Source: an uncultured Clostridia bacterium
GTDB lineage: Bacteria; Bacillota; Clostridia; Christensenellales; CAG-314
Length of the DNA: 43,842 nt
NCBI GenBank assembly: GCA_947624235.1
Contig: CANQJK010000007.1
Location: 1 to 43,842 of the forward strand
Direction of reading: 5' to 3'
In this document: positions 25,897-35,900 of the stretch, piece by piece
Layout: each line of letters starts with the position of its first letter
Numbering within the stretch: the stretch's first letter is position 1
Translations under genes and position numbers: made by a program
The notes under the pieces: model-generated
The model's database searches: none
What the model was told of the DNA's origin: nothing
Seen by the model: only the letters and a program-made list of their open reading frames with translations

Positions 25897-27597
25897 ATGT
25901 TGAACGATTACAAGCAAATAATAGCGTCCAAAATTTCCGTACCGCTTCCACAGTCGGAAGTGGAGGACATGATCGTGGCGGTCTCCGATGACAGCTTGGG
26001 CGATTTTGCCTTTCCCTGTTTCAAATTGGCGCGACTTATGCACATGTCGCCCGTTGCCATTGCCGAAAAGTTGGCAAACGAGGTGCAAACGGACGAGCAC
26101 ATTGTCAAGGTGCAGGCTGTCAACGGATATCTCAACTTTTTTGTAAACCGCGTCGAGTTGATGTGGGACGTCATATCCGACGTGTTTGCGTCTCGCGGAT
26201 CGTACGGAAACAGCGACATGGGGGCGGGAAAAACGATATGTATCGATTACAGTTCCGTCAACATATGCAAATCTTTTCACATAGGGCACCTTTCCACCAC
26301 GGCAATAGGAAGCGCGCTTTACAAAATATACACTGCGTTGGGCTACAACGTTGTCGGGATAAACCACTTGGGCGACTACGGCACGCAATTCGGCAAAATG
26401 ATAACCGCTTTCAAGTTGTGGGGCGATCGCGAACTCGCCGAGCGAGAGGGCGTCAAGGAACTTCAACGTTTGTACGTCAAGTTTCATCAGGAGGAGCCGA
26501 ACCACCCCGAACTTACCGAGCAGGCGCGCGCCTGGTTTGTCAAGATAGAGCGTGGCGATCCCGAAGCGCAGGAACTTTTTGAGTTTTTCAAGCGCGTCAC
26601 GCTTGCCGAAGTTATGCAGATATACGCGCGTCTCAACGTCAAATTCGACAGTTGGAACGGCGAAAGTTTTTTCAACGACAAAATGGACGCTCCGCTCGCT
26701 CTGTTGCGCAAAAAGGGGCTTATTGTCGAAAGTCAGGGGGCGCAAGTGGTCGATCTTCAACCGTACGGCATGCCCCCGTGCCTGCTTGTCAAGTCGGACG
26801 GTAGCAGTCTCTACGCCACGCGCGATATCGCCGCCGCCATTTGGCGCAAAAACGAGTACAACTTTGATAAGTGCCTGTACGTTGTGGCATATCAGCAAAA
26901 TTTGCACTTCAAGCAGTTTTTCAAAGTGTTGGAATTGGCAGGGTTCGATTGGGCAAAAGATTTGGTGCACGTTGCGTTTGGCATGGTAAGTTTGGAGGAC
27001 GGATCCATGTCTACGCGCAAAGGCAACGTTGTTTTGCTCAAAGACGTAATAGACAAAGCCGTCAGCAAGGCGCGCGAGATAATCTCTGCCAAAAACCCCG
27101 ACTTGAAGGATAAGGACGAAGTTGCCGAGCAGGTGGGCGTGGGCGCGGTGCTGTTTTCCGCTCTCGAAAACAGCCGTATCAAAGATATCGTGTTCAGTTA
27201 CGATCGCGTTTTGAACTTTGACGGAGAAACATCCCCCTACATTCAGTACACATGCGCGCGGTGCAACTCCATATTGGACAAAGCGGGCGATTACAAGTCG
27301 AGTGCGGTCAGCGGAGACTACCGTGCCTTGGATAACCCCGAAACGTTGCGCCTTGTCAAACTTATCGGCGCGTTTCCGCAGGCGGTCAAGGACGCCGCGT
27401 CCAAGTACGAGCCGAGCATAATATCGGCGCTTTTGATAGACATCGCCCAGGCGTTCAACCGTTTTTACATTGCGCACCGCGTAATTTCCGACAACATTGC
27501 CGAGCAAAACGCGCGTTTGCAGGTAGTGGAGGCGACTGCCACGGTGTTGAAGCGCGGTTTAGAATTGCTGGGCATAGAAGCACCATACAAGATGTAA
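25897..27597 (+). CDS. argS: Arginyl-tRNA synthetase
   Basis: Class I aminoacyl-tRNA synthetase charging tRNA-Arg, 566 residues. The N-terminal additional domain is present. The HIGH motif appears in CKSFHIGHLSTTAIG (near residue 128), and the KMSKS-equivalent is MSTRKGNVV near residue 370, degenerate as usual for ArgRS. The C-terminal DALR anticodon-binding domain ends in AFNRFYIAHRVI. The gene starts three bases after the gyrA stop, with an AAGGA site inside the end of gyrA, so it is the third gene of the gyrase operon. No hairpin terminator follows; instead a palindromic repeat begins directly at the stop. Confidence 0.98.
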   Translation: MLNDYKQIIASKISVPLPQSEVEDMIVAVSDDSLGDFAFPCFKLARLMHMSPVAIAEKLANEVQTDEHIVKVQAVNGYLNFFVNRVELMWDVISDVFASRGSYGNSDMGAGKTICIDYSSVNICKSFHIGHLSTTAIGSALYKIYTALGYNVVGINHLGDYGTQFGKMITAFKLWGDRELAEREGVKELQRLYVKFHQEEPNHPELTEQARAWFVKIERGDPEAQELFEFFKRVTLAEVMQIYARLNVKFDSWNGESFFNDKMDAPLALLRKKGLIVESQGAQVVDLQPYGMPPCLLVKSDGSSLYATRDIAAAIWRKNEYNFDKCLYVVAYQQNLHFKQFFKVLELAGFDWAKDLVHVAFGMVSLEDGSMSTRKGNVVLLKDVIDKAVSKAREIISAKNPDLKDKDEVAEQVGVGAVLFSALENSRIKDIVFSYDRVLNFDGETSPYIQYTCARCNSILDKAGDYKSSAVSGDYRALDNPETLRLVKLIGAFPQAVKDAASKYEPSIISALLIDIAQAFNRFYIAHRVISDNIAEQNARLQVVEATATVLKRGLELLGIEAPYKM

Positions 27598-27603
27598 GTG
27601 TCG

Positions 27604-27836
27604 CTCGTATATCCCCTGTAAAAAGGCTTCACGGCGGGCTACGCGCTTTGTAATTTGATTTAGAAACATATAATGCTCGCATATCCACTGCAAAAATGGC
27701 TTCACGGCGGACTACGTCCTTGTTGCAGATTATTTTGCAGTAGACATGCGAGCCTTTTGTATTACAAAGTCATTTTTTAATTTATTGATTACGCGCTATG
27801 CCCTTGTTGCAGATTATTTTACAGGGGATACACTCG
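27604..27836. repeat. Inverted repeat enclosing the 79-bp element
   Basis: TATCCCCTGTAAAA at 27610-27623 is the perfect inverse of TTTTACAGGGGATA at 27817-27830, with weaker pairing outside. Its right half (27806-27839) is identical over 34 bases to 13169-13202. Confidence 0.7.
27675..27753. repeat. 79-bp palindromic element
   Basis: The left 21-base arm begins GCTCGCATATCCACTGC (27675-27695). The right arm (27733-27753) is its reverse complement with two mismatches. The 37-base centre contains GGCTTCACGGCGG and GTTGCAGATTA. A TTTTG follows the right arm, so it may also act as a transcription terminator after argS. No coding capacity; MITE- or REP-like. Confidence 0.75.
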
Positions 27837-28123
27837 CTCTATCTATTACAAGGGCCCCGACCGCCCACCCCTATTCGCGGGTACATATTTTTTTTGCTAC
27901 AATGGCATTGGTTTAGATACAGACATTTTGGGACTACTGGTTTCGGAAAAGTGGCGCCCTCGTTGCAGATTATGGTGTCGCTCGTATATCCCCATCAAAA
28001 CGGCTTCGCGCGTCGCAAATCGCCTTTGACATCATCGCCCACACGAACAGTGCGGCGGTATTGCTGTCGGGCGGTGGTGCGCGTCAAAATTCAATTGCGC
28101 GGTGCAAATGGTCAAAATATCAG

Positions 28124-28151
28124 TTGACACAAAAAAAATTTGTTATATAAT
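28124..28151 (+). promoter_or_regulatory. Promoter of cvpA
   Basis: TTGACA (28124-28129), 16-base spacer, TATAAT (28146-28151). The leader is about 45 bases, with AAGGAG shortly before the ATG. Confidence 0.75.
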
Positions 28152-28202
28152 ATAAAATGAAAATATCGACAGCAAATTGTCAACTATTTACAAGGAGACA
28201 GC

Positions 28203-28733
28203 ATGAACATAATCGACATAATTTTTTTGGTACTACTGGCAGGCTCTGTTGTGCTGGGCGTATTCAAAGGCGTTGTTAAGCAAGCGCTCACAATTGTGGG
28301 CATAATAGTGGTGGCAACGCTCACGGCAACGGTGGCGCCCTATGTGCAGGGGTGGTTTACCAACGTTATCGAAAACGAAAACACGCGCAACGTCATTGCA
28401 ATGGTCGTGGCGGCGGTGTTGCTCGCCGTGGTCTACGGCATACTTGCCGTGCTTGTTCGCAAGTTACTCACGCGGTTTACCATTCTCAAAATTTTGGACA
28501 AATTGTTGGGCGGACTGCTCGGCTTGGTGACCGTTTACCTTGTGTTTGCGGTGATATTTGCCCTGTTTTTGGATACGGGCGAGGACTTTATGCCGTTGCT
28601 CAAAGGTTTGGTCGGCGACAAGTTTGCCGAAAGTTGGGTAGGTCAGCACATCTATGCAAACAACTTCTTTGGCAAATGGATAATCGTTGACATTGCCGAA
28701 AAGATCCTTCAAGGCATTCAACCTCAATCGTGA
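28203..28733 (+). CDS. CvpA family membrane protein
   Basis: A 176-residue integral membrane protein of the CvpA (colicin V production) family. Four hydrophobic helices are visible: IIDIIFLVLLAGSVVLGVFKG at the start with the family's conserved GVFKG turn, LTIVGIIVVATLTATVAPYV, NVIAMVVAAVLLAVVYGILAVLV, and LLGGLLGLVTVYLVFAVIFALFL. In other bacteria family members affect envelope homeostasis and purF-linked phenotypes; the molecular role is unsettled. The gene is monocistronic, with its own promoter and a strong terminator 33 bases after the stop. Confidence 0.88.
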   Translation: MNIIDIIFLVLLAGSVVLGVFKGVVKQALTIVGIIVVATLTATVAPYVQGWFTNVIENENTRNVIAMVVAAVLLAVVYGILAVLVRKLLTRFTILKILDKLLGGLLGLVTVYLVFAVIFALFLDTGEDFMPLLKGLVGDKFAESWVGQHIYANNFFGKWIIVDIAEKILQGIQPQS

Positions 28734-28766
28734 TTTGCCTTAAACAACCAAATTTATCGCTATTTG

Positions 28767-28802
28767 CCTCTCTTGCGCGTTGCAACAAGAGAGGTTTTTT
28801 TT
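28767..28802 (+). terminator. Terminator of cvpA
   Basis: CCTCTCTTG (28767-28775) pairs perfectly with CAAGAGAGG (28786-28794), followed by eight T. Confidence 0.9.
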
Positions 28803-29715
28803 GTGCTTGTTTGTGTTTCTGCCCATATTTTTGCTCTCGAAAGGGCAAAGCGCACAAGCGCAAAAGGGCTATTGCAAAGCAACAAAATCGGGGCAAAATG
28901 AGGACATGGGGTAGGTTTTTTTGATTTGCAATTGTCGTTTGGACGACATGCGGTGGAAAAAAACAGCCTTTTGTTACCAAGCGGACAGGTCGGGCGCCGA
29001 TCTGCACGCCTTTTGCAAAACTTGTGCTCCCGCGTGGCTTTTGCCCTCACAAGGCGCACGACAAAGCACCTTTAGTGAATATATGTAATATATTACATTG
29101 CTCAAACCTTATAAAACGGACGTTTTGGGGCGTCGTCGGCGCGACGTCTTTTGGCGTGAAACTTAAAACAAAGCGTAAAATAACGTGAAAACACAGTGTT
29201 CAATCACCCACTGCAAAGTAACGGGCAAATCGGCGTTTCAATGCTACGGTTCTGCGCCAAATGACGGGTTGGGGCGCTTTTGGCGAATATATATAATATA
29301 CTACAATGTCCCAAACCATATAAAAAACGGTTTTTTTCGACGTTGTTGCGCCAAGGATTCGACAAGGAGACTTAAAACAAAGCGTAAAATAACGTGAAAA
29401 CACAGCGTGCAGTCACCCACTGCAAAGTAACGGGCAAAACGGGGGCAAAACAGGTGGCGCAGGGCGGTCGCGACCTCTCGTTTTTGCTCAAACGGGGTAG
29501 GTTTTGCAACGGGGGGGGGCAAGCGGGGGAAGCCTTGTTTCGCATTGCCCGAGTCGTTGCTCCGCGCTGTGGAAAACAAGGCGGGGCAAAAATGAACAAA
29601 ATCGTTTTTGCGGACATGTGGGTGGAAAACTCGCTTGTGACAGCTAAAATTAGGTATAAAATGACTATTTTTTCAAAAAAATACCCCCATTTGCCAAAAA
29701 ATTTTCAAAAAACAC
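28803..29715. other. Long repeat-rich spacer before the giant gene
   Basis: Over 900 bases with no supportable gene. It contains a two-copy ~209-bp tandem repeat, a G9 run at 29511-29519, and short GC-rich hairpins (for example CGTCG/CGACG followed by TCTTTT near 29131-29150). Short open frames here cross the repeats and lack ribosome binding sites. Confidence 0.65.
29074..29490. repeat. Tandem direct repeat of about 209 bp
   Basis: A 36-base block starting ACTTAAAACAAAGCG is identical at 29161-29196 and 29370-29405. A following block TCACCCACTGCAAAGTAACG is also exact. Upstream, GAATATATGTAATATATTAC (from 29075) matches GAATATATATAATATACTAC (from 29284), followed in both by TCAAACC/CCAAACC and ATAAAAACGG-like sequence. 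Two units, period 209. Copy boundaries at the right are diffuse. Confidence 0.8.
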
Positions 29716-29744
29716 TTGACATGTCGAACGGGGGGGGGTATATT
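29716..29744 (+). promoter_or_regulatory. Promoter of the giant MBG gene with G9 tract in the spacer
   Basis: TTGACA (29716-29721), 17-base spacer, TATATT (29739-29744). Spacer positions 29730-29738 are nine G, abutting the -10 box. The preceding AAAAATTTT-rich stretch resembles that upstream of the DUF975 promoter. The predicted start near 29751 gives a leader of about 170 bases. Confidence 0.8.
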
Positions 29745-29755
29745 ATGTTAGTATA

Positions 29756-29887
29756 ATGTCGAAATATATCTTTTTGCATATTTTACGCGCGAGCGCGCAT
29801 CGTGCGCGAAGCGTGTGCGAAGGCGACATTGTACAACTCTGCGTACGCAAACGCTTTTTCCAAAATCGTAATCGCGCTTTTGCGTAA
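29756..29887 (+). CDS. Possible 43-codon leader ORF ahead of the giant gene
   Basis: An ATG only about five bases after the predicted transcription start opens a 43-codon frame ending TAA at 29887, 34 bases before the giant gene's ATG. The peptide is basic (MSKYIFLHILRASAHRARS at the start, VRKRFFQNRNRAFA at the end). It spans GC-rich self-complementary stretches (around 29786-29815). There is no ribosome binding site, so it would have to be read from a near-leaderless message. It resembles no family I know and may be chance. Confidence 0.25.
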   Translation: MSKYIFLHILRASAHRARSVCEGDIVQLCVRKRFFQNRNRAFA

Positions 29888-29921
29888 TGCAACAAATTCT
29901 TGTTTTTTGGGAGAACTGAAA

Positions 29922-32900
29922 ATGAGAGAAACAAACAAAAAGAAAAACACACGTTCGTATCAACGTAATGTGCAAACAAATAAGCGTGGGGGTGCGGCAG
30001 CGATAACTCCGCAGAGGCGCAAACAACTTGTCACTTTTGCTGCGCTGACGATGGTCGTGGCATTACTTTTGGCAAGCCTTATCGGAGCTATGACTTCCGT
30101 CGTGAGCCCCGATTTCGCTTTGGCTGCCACTAATTCGCCCTATGCGGAAACGGCTCACGTTGGTGAGGGCATTGGTGAAGAAAACGGTGAACAATACAAG
30201 TATAGTGGCGTCAACTCCATGGTTGGCACGCTCATCAGTTGGAAAAATTATACCTCGCACACCGAGTCGTTGGGAAATTGGTTTATAGACGATACAGGCT
30301 TTATCGTTTGGGGATCAAGCGGCGGTTCTCGTAACCCAACACTCACATATGCAGTACCTCAAAACAACTCTTTGTCCAGTATCAAGTTAATCAAAGCAAA
30401 CAATGGTGCAAACGGGCTCAGTGCGTCATCAACAATCAAGCCCGCAAAAGCAGGCTCCGAAAACGTCACTTTGTCTAATTGGCATAGTCAAGACAATGAG
30501 TTGGGTGCATATTTCACAATCGGACACGCAGGTGCGTCTCCTTCGGAAATGGCTGCCGACTGGAATCGCGCTATACTTGCAGCTTCGCACTATTCTAAAA
30601 GCGGATTGCTTCAAAATGAAGAATTCGGTTCACTCAATCCGGCAACTGCGGAGCAAGACAACAAAAACCTCTGGACAGATACTTGGTCTGACAATTTTGC
30701 TGTTAACGATCAACTTAAAGGGTTTGGTGCTCAACAAAACGCCACAATTGCCAATAATACGTATGTTTATATCAAATTGATGGAGGACTGGGTTGCTCCT
30801 ATTGTCAACGATGCCCAAACACGGTATGTTGAAGAGGCGGCAACGGCGGGTGCGTTTAATTTCGGATCAAACGACAAAGCAAATTCGGTTCAAAAACCTG
30901 GTACTAAATACGACTTCCCCGAAAACGAAGGTGCAAGTTCAACAAGTGGCCCGAGATTCTCGTTGGGCACGAGTTTTTCCGGTAAAAACTCCATTTCGAA
31001 TATTAACCATGGATCAATGACATACAATCAATTTACGATTGGTTTGTCAGAAGAGCCGTTTTCTTTTGGTCGACTTTCAATTCCTGATAACTGTTATGTA
31101 ATTCTTGACCTTAATGGTCACACATTGGATAGAAATCTTGATAGCTTTGATCTTGCTGAGAATCAAGATATTCACCTCAATGTTATATGTCCGTCAATAT
31201 TTCTCGTTGGCAACGCTGCTCGTCTCGAGGTATTCGATAGTTCTGCAACTAAAGACAACCCTGCGGGCGAAGGAAAAATTACCGGCGGAGTAGGCATAAA
31301 TGGTGACGGCATTATTGAAGGATGTCCTCCCGACTATGTTACGAGAGCGGGCAAACCCGCATATGACGTTAACGCTTGGGGCAATAGTCTAAAGGGCGGT
31401 GGTATAAAACTTGCACCGCGCGCCGAATTTACGTTGCACTCGGGTACAATATGCGGTAACTCTGCAATCTACGGTGGCGCAATTTACGGCACGGGAAATA
31501 ACTATATTTATATTTACGATGGTGTCATGACCGGTAACACAGCGGCCAAAGGAGGAGCCACCTATCTTTCGCAAGCAAGTTACATGGTTCTTAATATGTT
31601 TGGTGGCTCAATTTCGGGTAATGGTACTGATTGGACCAGATTCTCACACTATATTCATGTTTTTGAGAAAAACCAAGTGACCGATTTCGGCATAGCCGTT
31701 CCGTCCGAGTGGCAACAAGCAGGTGCTGGTAATGGTCAACGCCTTTTTGAATTAAACAAACAAGCGTTCATCAATGTAATTGCATATGCCAGAGGCACTT
31801 CCGGCAAGACGGGACACAATGTAAAAAGTGGAGAAGTAAACTCAGAAGGTGGTGGCGTCTGCGTATTTGAAAATGCATTTTTCAACATGTATGGCGGTTC
31901 TATATTCGGTAACTATAGTTTGGAATATGCCGGAGGTGTTAATGTAAACAAAAACAGCTTTTTCAAACTTTACGGCGGTGAAATCACAAATAACGTTGTT
32001 ACGGGCGAAGAAAGACTGATTACTGGCGCACAGATTGTAGAACCGGGAGCGAAAGAGCCATCAACACCCACTGCCAATGTTGGCGGCGGTGGCGTAAATA
32101 TGTTTCAGGATAGCGCAGGAATTTACCTAAACGGTCCCGGCAAAATAACGGATAACTACACGTGCAACAACAAATTTGACCGTTCGGTTCCTTTTACTGT
32201 TGAATCAATTGCGGAGTATATTTCCACAAATAAGGAAATTCTGGCAGATTCCAACCTCTATTTGTCACTTACTACTCAATCACACGATCAAACCCCATTT
32301 AGCGCGTCGCAGCACCTTTACCCCGAAATCAAGGTACAAGGACCTTTGTACAAAAACGCGCAATGCGTTGCGCAAATTTCCATTACTCCTGCGGCCGGTA
32401 TTGAAGCCGGCGGCTACATCATGCGTCAGTTTTATCCGTTTGGTTGGCAAGACAATCCCAACGAGCAGGTAAAGGGAAATGACGGCACAACAAACGGTCC
32501 GCGTCCGTTAATAAGCAATGGCGTGGACGAATCTTCTCACGCCAAAAACCAATTCGGCGAAGACAACACAACGGCATTTAACCTACGTAAGTACCTCACA
32601 ACGGGCGCGACGTCCGGTTATGTTGATGGTTTCTTGTTTACCGACGGCGGAACTTCAATTGTTGCCGGTACCGGCAGTGACGAAGGTTGGTACATGGCTC
32701 TCGGTACAAAGCAACAGAGCAACCTGCCCGCCGAATGGCAGTACTACGACAGCACAATAGATTTGAGCACAAACTCGCCCAAAGGTTGGACTAAAGCGGA
32801 AACAAGCGCAGGAACAGGTACCGGGTTTACGCTTGTCTACAACGGAAAGGACAGAAAGTACGATATTCGTGTTTTAATTGACCGTGATCAACTCACCCAA

Positions 32901-35900
32901 GACTCGAGTGGCGGCTTGAGCGGTAAATATTATCTTTATTACGACTATTATACAATAATAGATCCGATTACGGGAAAAGAAACAGTCGATGGATCCAATC
33001 AGGTAATAAAGTACTACTACTACGAAAACAAAGATGCGGTTAGTCGTGGAGATTACACCAATATCCTTCATATTACTTCGGGCTACGACAGCGATTATAA
33101 TGAGATAGAACACAAGAACGTAATTTACGCATCCGAACGGTACGACCGTCTTGGCTATCGCTTTACAATAAGGGACGATATCAAAAAATTGGTCGGCGGC
33201 AGTGGTGTGGCAACGCCATTCAATGAAACAGATAAGTCCATTGCCAACCCCAACTACGCAACGATGAAGCTTGACCGCGCAACTTTGATGATTTCACAGT
33301 TGCAACTTGCGGCTATTGAGCGTTTTTACGACGGAACAGATGATTTTTACATTCCGACAGATACCATCCGTGAAGGCGTCCTTACAGGTAAAGCTCCCGA
33401 TGACCAAGAAAACCTCGTTTTGAGATTTTCTGCGGAGAAAAACGGGTATGTGGCCGGTCAACTGAAAAGCCCCGATGTCGGTATCAACTCTGTTTCGCTC
33501 GGCATTATCATTGACGAAATCGGACGCCAAGAGAATCACGAAGACCACGACGGCAACACCTTCCCCGACAAGTGCTTGCTTGCCAACTACATGTTGTACG
33601 ACCTTAACACGGGCACTATGTATCCGGCAGAAGACAGAGGGGAAATGTCCGTAACGTTGCAAGTTACCGTTACGCCCAAGCCGATAACTATCAAGTTTGA
33701 TCCTCAAACGGTAGAATACGGTAGCGTCCCCGTATTTGGCGACGAGTGGAGCACTGTGGCAGGACAGCCGAGCGTATCTAATGCCTACAAAGATAATATC
33801 AACGATTTGTTTAACCCCGCGGAGCAAAAGTACCCCGAGGATGAGGGGTTTGACCCGAACGCTTTGGGCACAGATGGCAAATTTGCCGCTGTCGATATCA
33901 CGGCGCACACACACAACCCCGAAAATAAAGCATTGACGGTGTACGAGATACTCGGATGGAACTTTACGTCCTTGTTTGCGGAAAACTCCAGCATTGGTTC
34001 TTACGCTTACAACTTCTTGTATAGCAACAACAACTATGCGGTAACATATAGTTTCAACGGAACACTAACATCGGCTATTCCTTCGGGAACCACAGTAAAC
34101 GGCGTTATCTTGAACGACCTGTTCACCGTAACTCCGCGCAACATACAGTTGACGGTGCCGAACCAAACGTCGATCTACGGCGAGGCGCTTGCCGAATTGC
34201 AAATAACAGAGTACAAGCATTTGTCCGCAAAGGGCAGTGATTGGACGGAAGATGAGGAGACTGCTGTGATCAGTGGCGACAGCCTCAACACCAACTTGCG
34301 CATTGTTGCCACAAACGACGATTACAACACGGGCAACCCCAACGGCGCGTTGATGGTGAACACGTATGCTATTGCCCTCACGGCTGACGGCGTAAATCTC
34401 AACCCCAACTACAATGTGGTGCAGATAAAGGACGCCGAAGGCAAAATCAAGCCGATGGAAGACCGATTTAACGTCGCCACCTACACGGTTACGGTGCGCA
34501 AAATCACCATTTCACCTGTCAACTTAACGCAGGTGTACGGCGACAGTCCTGCCTCTTGGAACTACAAGGTAACCGCGACAGACGTGGCCGGCAACAACAT
34601 CACGGGAGATGTGATCCTCAACGCCGACAAAGACAAACTGATAAAGTTTACGACCAACGGCGCGTCAACGGATACTATCAGTTACAGTCGTGCCGATAGC
34701 ACCAACAACAACGCCGGTAGTTATCAAATTACGCTTACATACTATCCTGAGAGAACCGGCACGGCTACAAACGGCAAAACGCAGATGAGTAGCAACTACG
34801 AAGTGCAGGTCGTCAATGACGACGATGGCGACGACTCACACTGTACGGAGCGCCAAATGGTCGGCGTTTATAAAATTGATAAACGTATTGTAAACATCAA
34901 TATAGTAAGTTCTCAATCGAGCGTATATGGAGAGAATTTCAATCTCCAATCGACCAACACTTATTGGCAAGCCATCACCACCACAAATGGCGACAGAAGT
35001 AAAGGAATAATTATATCCGGAGACGAAGGTATATTTAATGACGGTATAACCATTTCCTTTGCGGAAGAGGGTTGGGGCAACACAGCCTCCACTCAGTTGC
35101 TTGCGGGCAACAAGTATCTGCCCGTCGGTCAATACGCCATCAAAGGCACAGCAAGCGCGGATATAAACAAAAACTACGAAGTGGTGTTCACTGGAGAGTG
35201 GAACTCCTCTATGAACGCAACATATCCGCACGAAGAGGGCAACAACATCTATGCCTACTATTCTATTACAAAGCGCCCGATAATCATTGCCCCGTCCACT
35301 TTGAGCAGTGAATACGGCGACGATCTGGTGGACTACACCAAGATCGTTTTGGACGGCTTTGTTCCCCAAACATATAAGAGTGTTCCCATCTGGACGGCAA
35401 GTTGCACGTTTGACTCCGTCGTTAGGGATGGCATGGATGAGATCAAGATCAAACCTGACGCTTTCAAGCTGATGAAAGACGGCAGTCACTCGCTTACATC
35501 TACGGATAACGTAAGCTCGGCTTACATCATCCAAATGAGCGCCTACGCATCTTTGGTTGAAGATAACCCCAACTACAACATTTCGTTTACCAACGGGCAG
35601 TACAGCATCACTGCACGTCAGGTCAAGTTGAGTTCGCAAAACGGCCACACGATTTACGGTTTGCAAAAAGGCGACGAGGTTGTTGGCTTTACAGCAAAAC
35701 GCCTTAGAACAACAGATATATTTGGTGAAGAATTAACCAAAACCGCCCCGTTTGTGAGCGCGGAAGGTACGCGTTTCAGTGGCACCATATCCAAAGATAG
35801 TAGTGGCAGTGTTACCGTCACGATTGAAGACGGCGTTACCGTTGTTGTTACCATTGTGGGTTACACGGGCAACCGCACTAACCAATATCTCAATGCAGGC

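Larger units (their letters stand above)
27598..28123. other. Intergenic cluster of palindromic repeat elements
   Basis: About 600 bases between argS and cvpA with no supportable gene. It is dominated by related elements at 27598-27645, 27675-27753, 27806-27839 and 27961-28010, sharing TATCCCCTGTAAAA, GGCTTCACGGCGG and GTTGCAGATTATTTT modules in both orientations. The remainder shows nothing recognisable. Confidence 0.7.

Noticed and set aside
24472-27507. 1,011-codon open frame on the minus strand
   Set aside because: It lies antisense to gyrA and argS, both unmistakable, and its product matches nothing; a codon-bias shadow.
29511-29519. G9 tract as a promoter spacer
   Set aside because: It is followed by CAAGCG rather than a TATA-type box, and no convincing -35 is placed before it.
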